From: Ignavibacteriales bacterium UBA1304
Lineage (GTDB): Bacteria; Bacteroidota; Ignavibacteria; Ignavibacteriales; Ignavibacteriaceae
Direction of reading: 5' to 3'
DNA length: 47,823 nucleotides
Assembly: GCA_002307295.1 (NCBI GenBank)
Contig: DBTY01000056.1
Location: forward strand, 1 to 47,823
Part shown: positions 1 to 7,964 of the stretch, in pieces
Layout of the letters: each line of letters begins with the position of its first letter
How positions within the stretch are numbered: position 1 is the stretch's first letter
The notes under the pieces: model-generated
Seen by the model: only the letters and a program-made list of their open reading frames with translations
The model's database searches: none
What the model was told of the DNA's origin: nothing
Translations under genes and position numbers: made by a program

Positions 1-31
1 CTTTCTCTAACGCTTAATCTGGGTTAATAAA

Positions 32-210
32 GAATTCGTAGAGCAGACTTTTAGTCTGCTTATGAGCGCCTCGGCAATCATAACACGCTTACTGCATAAA
101 GGCTTGCCCCCAATTGCGGAGAAAATTCATTACAACAGTCGCTTATTTTACTGCGCTTGCTGGTATAAAAAGCAAAAAGCCGCAGACTAAAAGTCCGCGG
201 CTACGAATTT
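32..210. repeat. REPIN/MITE-like palindromic element
   Basis: Two related palindromes face each other across about 120 bases. The left one (about 42-60) reads AGCAGACT-TTT-AGTCTGCT. The right one (about 179-200) reads AGCCGCAGACT-AAA-AGTCCGCGGCT with one wobble. Outside them the ends match as inverted repeats: AATTCGTAG at the left and CTACGAATT at the right (about 201-209). Paired short palindromes in inverted orientation are the organisation of REPINs and of small non-autonomous MITEs. No transposase or RAYT gene lies in the window. The element sits just downstream of the 2-hydroxyacid dehydrogenase, so either hairpin could also help end that transcript. The structure is directly visible; the mobility is inferred. 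Confidence 0.6.
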
Positions 211-226
211 TAATGCGATTAAAATA

Positions 227-1180
227 TTAATTAACCGGAGTAATAGCTTTTTTACCGCTAAGCACAGCAATAACATTTTTAGCGGATAAATCGGCCATTT
301 CGGTTCTCGCTTCTACCGTTGCGCTGCCTATATGAGGAAGTAAAACTACATTATCCAATTTAAACAATTCAGGATTTATATTAGGTTCATTCTGATAAAC
401 GTCAAATCCTGCTGAAAAGATTTTTTTCTCTTTTAACATTTGGATTAAAACTTTTTCGTCTACTACTTCGCCTCGCGCCGTATTTATAAGTATAGCGGAA
501 GGTTTCAAAAGTTTTAGAATTCCCTCGTTCAAAAGGTTATTCGTTTTTGCAGTCAGAGGCAAATGGATAGAAATAACATCAGAATTTTTAATAAGCGTTT
601 TAAGAGGCATTTTTATTGCGCCTGTCGCTTTTTCTAATTTTAGATTTTGATGATTTGAGTAATACAGAATGTTACATCCAAATGCCTTAGCGCGTAAAGC
701 AGTAGCCGCGCCAATTCTGCCCGCGCCGAGTATTCCAAAATTTTTATTCCTTAGCTCATACCCAAGCAGTAGTTTTGGTCCCCAGCCTTTAAACTTTTTA
801 TTTCTTACAATTTTCTCTCCTTCCGGTATTCTACGCGCGCAGGCAAGTACAAGCGACATTGCAATATCGGCTGTTGAATCGGTAAGCACGTCAGGCGTAT
901 TTACGACGACAATTTTTTTCTTCTTTGCATATGCAACGTCAATATTATTAAACCCGACGGCATAGTTTGCAATAACCTTGCAATTAGGCATTGAGTCAAT
1001 AATTTCGCTATCTATTTTATCCCGTAAGAGGGAAATAACTCCGTCAGCGTCTTTTGCATATTTAACAAACTCTTCTTTAGTAAGCGCTCTGTCTTTATCA
1101 AACACAACGACTTCAATTTTATTTTTAAGCAGCAAATCCACAGCATTGCCTGGCAGATCGCCCGTAATAAACACTTTCAT
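227..1180 (-). CDS. D-isomer-specific 2-hydroxyacid dehydrogenase (glyoxylate/hydroxypyruvate reductase-like)
   Basis: NAD(P)-dependent cytosolic oxidoreductase that would interconvert a 2-oxoacid and a D-2-hydroxyacid. The nucleotide-binding motif GILGAGRIGAATAL is clear. The family's catalytic Arg lies in INTARGEVVD, the Glu in the following segment, and the His in LLPHIGSAT. Length (about 317 residues) is normal. The open frame extends to a TTG at 1192, but the ATG at 1178-1180 (MKVFITGDLPG) is preferred: it follows the TGA of the upstream gene by 4 bases and has a GGA-containing ribosome site. Glyoxylate or hydroxypyruvate is the likeliest substrate by overall resemblance, but substrate cannot be read from sequence alone; a phosphoglycerate dehydrogenase role is less likely because there is no ACT domain. 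Confidence 0.9.
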   Translation of the reverse strand: MKVFITGDLPGNAVDLLLKNKIEVVVFDKDRALTKEEFVKYAKDADGVISLLRDKIDSEIIDSMPNCKVIANYAVGFNNIDVAYAKKKKIVVVNTPDVLTDSTADIAMSLVLACARRIPEGEKIVRNKKFKGWGPKLLLGYELRNKNFGILGAGRIGAATALRAKAFGCNILYYSNHQNLKLEKATGAIKMPLKTLIKNSDVISIHLPLTAKTNNLLNEGILKLLKPSAILINTARGEVVDEKVLIQMLKEKKIFSAGFDVYQNEPNINPELFKLDNVVLLPHIGSATVEARTEMADLSAKNVIAVLSGKKAITPVN

Positions 1181-1184
1181 AATA

Positions 1185-2813
1185 TCATCCAAATAACATT
1201 TTTACAATGAATAATGCGCCAAATACTCCAGCTACATCGGCCAAAAGACCGGCTGGCAAAGCATGACGCGTTTTTTTAATATTAACAGAACCAAAATAAA
1301 CAGCCAGCACATAAAAAGTAGTTTCGCTGCTGCCATAAAACGTTGAAGTTAAAATACCAATAAAAGTATCCACTCCGTGAACGGAAATAGTTTCGGCCAT
1401 AATGCCAAGCGAACCGCTCCCGGAAAGAGGTCTCATCAGAGCCATAGGCAAAGCCTCCGTAGGCATTCCTATAAAAGCTGTAAATGGATGCAGAATATAT
1501 ATCAGCCAATCCATTGCGCCCCCAGCCCTGAATATAGATATTGCCACAAGCATAGCGACAAGATAAGGAATAATTCTTACCGCAACGTTAAAGCCTTCTT
1601 TGGCTCCTTCGATAAACTTTTCATACACTTTTACTTTCTTAATAGCTCCGTACCCAACAAATACGGCTATTAATAACGGAATAGCTAAAGTAGAAATGAC
1701 CTGTATAACCGCTTTGAAAAGCGACGCGTTAATAAATGGCAGCGCAGCTCCAATTGTTTTGTGCAATCCCGTAGTAAAAAACAAAAATAAAAGAGCTACT
1801 ATTCCAAAAAATGTTCCAAATATTTTAAGATTTTGTTTTAACCAAAGAGTAAATTCTCCTCCCTGAATTGGAAATTTCTCTAAAATTTTTGCGGACGTAA
1901 TACCAACTATTGTAGCGCATGCAGAACCAAAAAGCGAAGTGCCGATAATAATTGCCGGGTCGGAACTGCCAGCCGCCGCGCGGATAGCAATTGCAGTAGC
2001 GGGAATCAGAGTCATTCCGGCAGTGTTAATAGCAAGGAATGTACACATAGCGTTTGTTGCAGTGCCTTTTTCCGGATTGATGCTGTCAAGCTCTTCCATA
2101 GCTTTTAACCCAAAAGGAGTAGCCGCATTGCTAAGTCCAAGCATATTAGCCGATATATTCATAATTATTGCACCCATAGCCGGATGATCGCTTGGAACGT
2201 CAGGGAATAACCTTTTGGTAACCGGAGTAAGAGCTTTTGCAATAATTCTTATCAAACCTGCTTCTTCAGCCACTTTCATAAGTCCAAGCCAAAGAGTCAT
2301 AACGCCTATCAGACCTAATGCAATATTTACTGCGCTTCCTGCAGTGTTTAACGACGAGTTTGTAATCTCTCTTAACTTAAGAAATGAAACGTCTTCGCAG
2401 ATAATCTGAGCGGATAAATGCTTATCGTCCTTAACGTCTCTGATAAATAGCTGCCCGGAAAGATCGTCATCCTTACCTGAAACTTTAGCCATATCCTGCC
2501 ATACGTCAGGAGCCGACTTATCTATTTTCAGGAATAAGGTGTTTTTACCATCTTTAGTAGTAGTGATTTTTGCCGGAACGGAAACGTCCTGCGCGACATT
2601 TTTTTTGTAGAAAGCGTTAAAATCAGGAGCTTTAATTTTTAACGTACCGTCATAAGTTTTTGGTTTAGCCTTATCGAAAGATTCGTTCAGTTCGACATAG
2701 GCCGTAACTGCGTTTCCATTTTGATATTTGTTGCCGCTTTGATCAATAATATCGGTTGATAGAGCCGCTCCAATTCCCAAGAACAGAATAGCTATCCATA
2801 CGTAATTCAGCAT
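1185..2813 (-). CDS. SpmA-SpmB fusion, nucleoside-recognition (Gate) domain membrane protein
   Basis: Polytopic inner-membrane protein of 542 residues. The first membrane helix (about residues 3-19) is followed by a soluble insert (about 20-158), then a SpmA-like half with SLIGVM-type sequence (LGLIGVMTLWLGLMKVAEEA) and NMLGLSNAATPFG. A SpmB-like half follows with the signature RPLSGSGSLG and several helices. In sporulating Firmicutes SpmA and SpmB are separate proteins involved in spore core dehydration; fused homologues occur widely in non-sporulating bacteria, where their function is not well established, probably solute transport. The insert of about 140 residues after the first helix is unusual. 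The gene overlaps nothing and is followed after 4 bases by the dehydrogenase, suggesting co-transcription. Confidence 0.85.
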   Translation of the reverse strand: MLNYVWIAILFLGIGAALSTDIIDQSGNKYQNGNAVTAYVELNESFDKAKPKTYDGTLKIKAPDFNAFYKKNVAQDVSVPAKITTTKDGKNTLFLKIDKSAPDVWQDMAKVSGKDDDLSGQLFIRDVKDDKHLSAQIICEDVSFLKLREITNSSLNTAGSAVNIALGLIGVMTLWLGLMKVAEEAGLIRIIAKALTPVTKRLFPDVPSDHPAMGAIIMNISANMLGLSNAATPFGLKAMEELDSINPEKGTATNAMCTFLAINTAGMTLIPATAIAIRAAAGSSDPAIIIGTSLFGSACATIVGITSAKILEKFPIQGGEFTLWLKQNLKIFGTFFGIVALLFLFFTTGLHKTIGAALPFINASLFKAVIQVISTLAIPLLIAVFVGYGAIKKVKVYEKFIEGAKEGFNVAVRIIPYLVAMLVAISIFRAGGAMDWLIYILHPFTAFIGMPTEALPMALMRPLSGSGSLGIMAETISVHGVDTFIGILTSTFYGSSETTFYVLAVYFGSVNIKKTRHALPAGLLADVAGVFGALFIVKMLFG

Positions 2814-2839
2814 ACTGGCGCTCCCATAGAATTTAGAAT

Positions 2840-3868
2840 TTATTTAATAAACAATTTCTTTCTAAAAGGGAAAGAATGATTTCCGTTTTTATTTGCAACT
2901 ACAATTTTAATTTCATGTTCGCCGGGCGTAATATCATCAAGATTGACGCATAATCTGTTTGCGGCTAAATCGTATATATATTTTGCCGAAACAGAATCAA
3001 TTTTAACGTCGATAGATTTTATATCAATTCCTTTTTTATCAGATAGCTGGTAAAGCGCGCCTTCAGATTTGTAGCTGATTGTATCGCCGCTTATTTCTTT
3101 AATTTTAGGTATTCCGTTTTTAAAATACCGGCACAATCCCTTAAATATGCCCCAGGCCTGAACTTTATTATAATCTTTATTTGCAAGCCGTAACTCTTCA
3201 AATCTTCCGGTAACAAAACTGCATTCAACTAAAATAGCCGGCATCGCAGTAGTCCTGCGTAAAACCGAAAAACCTTCATTAGGATAAATTAAATAATCTG
3301 AATATGTCCCGTCAAACGAACCAAGTCCGCCAGAATTGCCAGTAGCAAAAGTCAGATCGCGCTGAACATATCTGGCCATATCATGTCCGCACGGATCATA
3401 TTCATAATCATTTTCAGTAGCATGATAATAAGTAGATGTGTAATTAGTCCATGAATCCTCTTTAGAGCCGGGAGCATTATGGTGAATGCTTATAAAGAAA
3501 TCGCATCCGCTATTATTTGCTAAAACTGAACGATATTTAAGATCAACTGTAACGTCTTTTTCGCGGGAGATTGTAACTATCGCGCCTGCTTTTGTTAAAT
3601 AATCTTTTAACGCTAAAGCTACATTTAGATTCAAGTCCGCTTCGGTAACCAAACCGAGACGCCCTTTTGTCCGCCTATCCTCTCCGCCATGTCCGGGATC
3701 TATAAAAACTTTTATTCCCCGCATAACAGGGGCTACATTATCGTAATATTTTTGTTCTGAAGCCGGGGTTTTTAATTCAACCGGGACTTCAAAATATTCC
3801 GAAAATTTTTCGCCGGAACCGCATCCAGCAAAAAAGCTTAATAATAAGAGAAACGCATATTTTTTCAT
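2840..3868 (-). CDS. N-acetylmuramoyl-L-alanine amidase (Amidase_3), lipoprotein
   Basis: Zinc-dependent amidase that cleaves the bond between MurNAc and L-Ala in peptidoglycan. The zinc and catalytic motifs are visible: FIDPGHGGEDRR, a Glu in the helix starting VTEADLNLNVAL, FISIHHNAPGS, and ILVECSFVTG. A lipoprotein signal ends at FFAGC, so it should be membrane-anchored on the periplasmic side. The start is taken as the ATG at 3866-3868 (MKKYAFLLLL), one base after the upstream TAG and preceded by GGCGGATAG, rather than the TTG at 3880, because only this start puts the signal peptide at the N-terminus. About 80 C-terminal residues beyond the catalytic domain look beta-rich and are unassigned. 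Confidence 0.9.
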   Translation of the reverse strand: MKKYAFLLLLSFFAGCGSGEKFSEYFEVPVELKTPASEQKYYDNVAPVMRGIKVFIDPGHGGEDRRTKGRLGLVTEADLNLNVALALKDYLTKAGAIVTISREKDVTVDLKYRSVLANNSGCDFFISIHHNAPGSKEDSWTNYTSTYYHATENDYEYDPCGHDMARYVQRDLTFATGNSGGLGSFDGTYSDYLIYPNEGFSVLRRTTAMPAILVECSFVTGRFEELRLANKDYNKVQAWGIFKGLCRYFKNGIPKIKEISGDTISYKSEGALYQLSDKKGIDIKSIDVKIDSVSAKYIYDLAANRLCVNLDDITPGEHEIKIVVANKNGNHSFPFRKKLFIK

Positions 3869-3869
3869 T

Positions 3870-4322
3870 CTATCCGCCAATTTCTTCAGAGGCTTGAATT
3901 TCTTCCGTGTCTATCATTAATATTTTTTTGTATTTTTTCTTTAAGTCGCTTTTTAGATATTTTTCCACATAAAGTTTGTTCAGATCGTCAATTGTTTTCT
4001 GCTCTTCAATTTTTTTATTAATTCCAAAAAGTTTGACGGCAATAAACTTATATGCAGGGACAAAACTTACTTCTGCAGATTTTTTTCCTTTTTCTGTTTT
4101 GATAACTGAAAAAGTTGATAACGCGTCCGCATGAATTTGGTCGTATAATTCTGATTCATCTTCAAAAAAGATATATACATTCTTATCTAAATAAACAAAA
4201 GTCGTAGGGAACTGAGTAATTTTTTCGTCAGTAACCGGGTACGATAGCAATCCTGCAATCGCCGTTTTAAGTTCATTTTCAATAATTTCTATATCTCTTA
4301 TCTGATTAATCACTTTCGCCAT
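3870..4322 (-). CDS. Conserved hypothetical, possibly a PNPOx-like split barrel
   Basis: A 150-residue soluble protein with no signal peptide or membrane segment. The middle part alternates short beta strands (FVYLDKNVYIFFEDES, STFSVIKTEKGKKSAEVSFVP, YKFIAVKLFGI) in a way that recalls pyridoxamine-phosphate-oxidase-like flavin-binding split barrels, followed by a lysine-rich helical tail. I cannot see decisive cofactor-binding residues, so this resemblance is weak. The gene sits between the helicase-nuclease and the amidase; its stop codon is one base before the preferred amidase start, so the two are probably translated from one message. Function unknown. Confidence 0.6.
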   Translation of the reverse strand: MAKVINQIRDIEIIENELKTAIAGLLSYPVTDEKITQFPTTFVYLDKNVYIFFEDESELYDQIHADALSTFSVIKTEKGKKSAEVSFVPAYKFIAVKLFGINKKIEEQKTIDDLNKLYVEKYLKSDLKKKYKKILMIDTEEIQASEEIGG

Positions 4323-4357
4323 AATTTCTCCATTATATTTAATTCAACAACCATGCT

Positions 4358-7300
4358 TTAAATTACTACGCATTTATTCCCTATAGTTGAGTATATGCAC
4401 TCAGGGCAATGTTTCAAATTCTTAGGGAATTCCTGATTCCTTATCTTATTTATTATTCCCGCATATTCGCTTCCTAACCTTGATAAATCTTCTTTGTTTA
4501 CAGTTTCAGAAAAATCATATTCGGGATATTTAATAAATATTACGCGAGTTATTATTCTGTTAAAATTTTTAAAATACTTATTCACAATATAGGAATAAAA
4601 TTTTAATTGCGGTAAATAAGAATTGTATCTTTCGCTTAATTTTTCAGGAACTATATTATCCGTCTTAAAATCTATAATAGTAATTGTACCGTCTTCAATA
4701 ATTAATTTATCTATAATTCCATATAATATGTAATTATTTTCTTTTACATATATTTCAAATTCGTTAAAATATTCTTTTTTGCCGCTGATTTCTTTATAAA
4801 TAGCGGAATTAAAAAAGCTGTTTACGCTTTTAATAATTTCATTTATAAATATTTCGATTTCTTTTTTATTTTGCAATTCAATAAACACTCTATTCGAAAG
4901 CTGCTCCGTAGCATACTCCCTTAATCTATCCCCCTTTATATCATTCTGAAGCGCGGCGTGAATAATCCGTCCCTTCATTTCAGGCATTTTTATTCCCGTT
5001 TCTTCGTCTGAAATTTCAGGCAATTTACTATACTCTACATCTGAACTTTTAGCGTCTGACATATCTTTGCCGGGATTTTTCAAACTCCATTTAGAATAAT
5101 CTTTGTATATGCCGTCAAAATCATAATTATAAGCTAGCTTGTATTTAAGCGGACACCTTTTATAAGCCGCAATTTTTGTGGCGGAGAATATTTCGCCTTC
5201 CGGAATGTCGATTATCTTTTCAGTTACGTTTGTTATTACCGGCCTTTCAACATTTACTTCTATAATTTCCGGCTTTCTGAATTCAATCGTATCAATAATG
5301 GGAATAACAAGCGTAAGTTTTTTATTTTCGTTATAATAGCCGTCGTCATTTTTTTTAAGGAAGTTTAATTCAGAGTTTATTTCGCAATTTTCTTCGTCGT
5401 AATTAATTTGAAGCGTATCGGTAAGCATACCCATCATAGAGCCTTCCGGAAACTTGCCGTTTTTATAATCGGCAGTAATAAATAAACGCGTTTTAGCTCT
5501 TGTGACCGCCACATAAAAAAGCCGCTTCTGCTCCGCCATTTCTTTTTTAGCGATTATATAATTAGCCAATGTAACAATAGGGGCTTCCTGATAATCGTCA
5601 AAATAATTATCATTCAAAGGAACTTTAGTAAGGAGCCCAAAGTTTTTATCGGCTATAATGGTCTTAGATTTAACTAAAGATTTTTGCGATTGCTCATTGC
5701 ACTTGTACAAAAACACAGCTTCAAACTCAAGCCCTTTTGATTGGTGAATCGTCATAATCTTTACAGTATCGTCGTCGGCTGTTACGTCGGCCTGGCCTTC
5801 GTCTTCGCTGGTAGCAATTGCATTTTTAAGAAAATCCACATAATCATAAAGCGTCCTGAATCCCTCGCTAAAAAAGCTGATAGAAAGATTTATTAATTTA
5901 TTCAGATTTTCTATTTCAATTAAATTATTCTTTTGCGAAGAAATAACCGGGATATAGCTTGTTTCGCTTAGAATAATTCTGAATAGCGACGCTACGTCTA
6001 ACGAATTTTTGAGAATAAGATTTTTTCTTATTTGTCCCGCTATTTTATTTATCGCTTCATTTTTAGCGGAATGCTGTTCCAATTTCTGCCAGTATGTAGT
6101 TCCTTCTTCAAGCGAAATTTTATATAGGGTCGAGTCGTCTACTGAAAAGAAAGGAGACCGCAGAATGCCCGCAAGCGCCGCGTCGTTTTCTGGGTTTTGA
6201 ATAAATGAAAAATAATTAAAAAAATCGCTTACAAATTGTTTTTGATAAAATCCTTTGCCTCCAACTATAGCGTAAGGGATTTCATTATCGGCAAACGCTT
6301 TTTCCAATTCTGCAAACGCCTTACGTTTGCGGCATAATACAGATATATTTCCGAAGCTAAATTCTTTGCCAAAATTGTCGTTATGAATCAATTCATTTAT
6401 ACGCAGAGCTATTAATTCAGCGACGCCGTTATCGTCCTCTTCATCTTTATTTATCAGCAGTTCTATTTTACCGGATACTCCATCCGCTCTGCCGCATACA
6501 AGATCATTCGGCTTAACTTCGTTATACAGAACATTTACGTCTTTGAACAATTTTGCAAAGACAAAATTAGTAAACTGGCATATTTCCGGCGCCATTCTAA
6601 AACTATCCGGCAGATTTAGCAGATACTCTTCTCCGTTGACTTGTTGAATATCCGCTTTAGTTTTACGGAATATTGCAAGCTCGGCGTCGCGAAACATATA
6701 AATACTTTGCTTTTCATCCCCAACTACAAAAAGATTATTTTTTTTCAAGTATTCAAGTATCGGCAGAAAAATATCATACTGTATTTCGTTAGTGTCCTGA
6801 TATTCGTCAATCATCAGATATTTATATTTTTCTGAAAGCTTTTCTCTAACATCGTCGTTTTTCAGAATTTCTTTTGTAGTTAAGAGAATGTCTTCAAAAT
6901 CAAGGCATCCGAGATCGCTTTTCTTCCGGTCGTATTTTTCTAATACCGCCTGATAAACCGTTAACATGTTGCAGCCAAACCTGGCTAATTCTATTTCAAT
7001 TTCTTCGTGGTTTTCGGGGACGGCCGCTTTTTCTATTTCTGGAAGATATTTTTCAACCGTCAATATATCGTCGGCTATATCGTAGTCTTCCGCCTTTTTA
7101 ATGTACCCTCTTTTCCGAACGCTTCTTTTACCCGACTTTGTTAAAATTTCCTGCGCAATCAGAGCAAGCGTTTCGGTCTCATTTTCTGCGCTCATATTAT
7201 TAAGCAGCTTATCTATCAGCAGAGCAGATTCGCCTTTTGGCGAATCTGAAAGAGCTGCGAAATTAATATTTTCAATAGCCTTAATAACGCTATGTTTGCT

Positions 7301-7948
7301 TGCTAAAATTGTCTTTTCTGATATCTCTTTGTAAGAAGAAAAGAAAAAATCCGCTATTTCTTTTTCGGACTGGCTATATATTTTTTCGTTTATCGAGGAA
7401 ACATTTTTTTTGTTCCTGATTAATTCAATCAGTTCTTCGGCAAGTTTATCTTTTGAGCCGAATATTCTAATTAGCGATTTAACAAGATCCGATTTTTCTT
7501 TAGAGCTTATCTGTTCTTTCAATACTTCTTCTACGGCAAACTCAATTAATTCGCTTGAGTATGATTCGTCTATTGGAGTAAAGTTAGCGTCCACATTTGA
7601 TTCTATTGGGTATTCCCGTATTATATCAATACAAAACGAATGAATCGTGGAAATATTTGCAGATACAAGCTGTCTTCTTACGTGCTCTAATTTTTGTTTT
7701 TTCCAGACTTCGGTTTCCGCTTCTATTCTTTCGTCAATTTCTTTAGCAATTTTTTTATATAAATCGCCTGCGGCTTTATCGGTAAAAGTAATAGCGGCAA
7801 TATTCCTGAGAGATATATCTTCGTTTACCGCAATTTCAACATATCTTTTAGAAAGGACGAAAGTCTTTCCGGAACCGGCATTTGCGGTCAATGATATATG
7901 CGCGTTATAATTAAGCGCTTTTTTTTGATGAGGAGTTAATTCCTGCAT
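4358..7948 (-). CDS. AddA/RecB-like UvrD-family helicase-nuclease
   Basis: DNA helicase-nuclease of 1196 residues, of the kind that processes double-strand breaks for recombination. Superfamily 1 helicase motifs are all present: Walker A ANAGSGKTF (22-30), Walker B MIDEYQDTNEIQ, VVGDEKQSIYMFRDAE, MTIHQSKGLEFEAVFL and AVTRAKTRLFI. The C-terminus is a PD-(D/E)XK nuclease with His997 (GRIIH), Asp1080 (GIIDKL), Asp1093-x-Lys1095 (IIDFKTD) and Gln1114 (QLKFY). Cys932 and Cys1181, Cys1184, Cys1193 (CPEC and C near the end) fit an Fe-S 'iron staple' as in AddB and Cas4 nucleases. No AddB-like gene lies beside it: the upstream neighbour is a histidine kinase and the downstream one the small hypothetical. 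It may work with a distant partner or alone. Confidence 0.88.
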   Translation of the reverse strand: MQELTPHQKKALNYNAHISLTANAGSGKTFVLSKRYVEIAVNEDISLRNIAAITFTDKAAGDLYKKIAKEIDERIEAETEVWKKQKLEHVRRQLVSANISTIHSFCIDIIREYPIESNVDANFTPIDESYSSELIEFAVEEVLKEQISSKEKSDLVKSLIRIFGSKDKLAEELIELIRNKKNVSSINEKIYSQSEKEIADFFFSSYKEISEKTILASKHSVIKAIENINFAALSDSPKGESALLIDKLLNNMSAENETETLALIAQEILTKSGKRSVRKRGYIKKAEDYDIADDILTVEKYLPEIEKAAVPENHEEIEIELARFGCNMLTVYQAVLEKYDRKKSDLGCLDFEDILLTTKEILKNDDVREKLSEKYKYLMIDEYQDTNEIQYDIFLPILEYLKKNNLFVVGDEKQSIYMFRDAELAIFRKTKADIQQVNGEEYLLNLPDSFRMAPEICQFTNFVFAKLFKDVNVLYNEVKPNDLVCGRADGVSGKIELLINKDEEDDNGVAELIALRINELIHNDNFGKEFSFGNISVLCRKRKAFAELEKAFADNEIPYAIVGGKGFYQKQFVSDFFNYFSFIQNPENDAALAGILRSPFFSVDDSTLYKISLEEGTTYWQKLEQHSAKNEAINKIAGQIRKNLILKNSLDVASLFRIILSETSYIPVISSQKNNLIEIENLNKLINLSISFFSEGFRTLYDYVDFLKNAIATSEDEGQADVTADDDTVKIMTIHQSKGLEFEAVFLYKCNEQSQKSLVKSKTIIADKNFGLLTKVPLNDNYFDDYQEAPIVTLANYIIAKKEMAEQKRLFYVAVTRAKTRLFITADYKNGKFPEGSMMGMLTDTLQINYDEENCEINSELNFLKKNDDGYYNENKKLTLVIPIIDTIEFRKPEIIEVNVERPVITNVTEKIIDIPEGEIFSATKIAAYKRCPLKYKLAYNYDFDGIYKDYSKWSLKNPGKDMSDAKSSDVEYSKLPEISDEETGIKMPEMKGRIIHAALQNDIKGDRLREYATEQLSNRVFIELQNKKEIEIFINEIIKSVNSFFNSAIYKEISGKKEYFNEFEIYVKENNYILYGIIDKLIIEDGTITIIDFKTDNIVPEKLSERYNSYLPQLKFYSYIVNKYFKNFNRIITRVIFIKYPEYDFSETVNKEDLSRLGSEYAGIINKIRNQEFPKNLKHCPECIYSTIGNKCVVI

Positions 7949-7964
7949 GAATTATCCGGTTATA

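Noticed and set aside
4358..7948. Possible link of the Fe-S nuclease domain to a CRISPR (Cas4) system
   Set aside because: The domain is fused to a full UvrD-type helicase and no cas genes or arrays are present.
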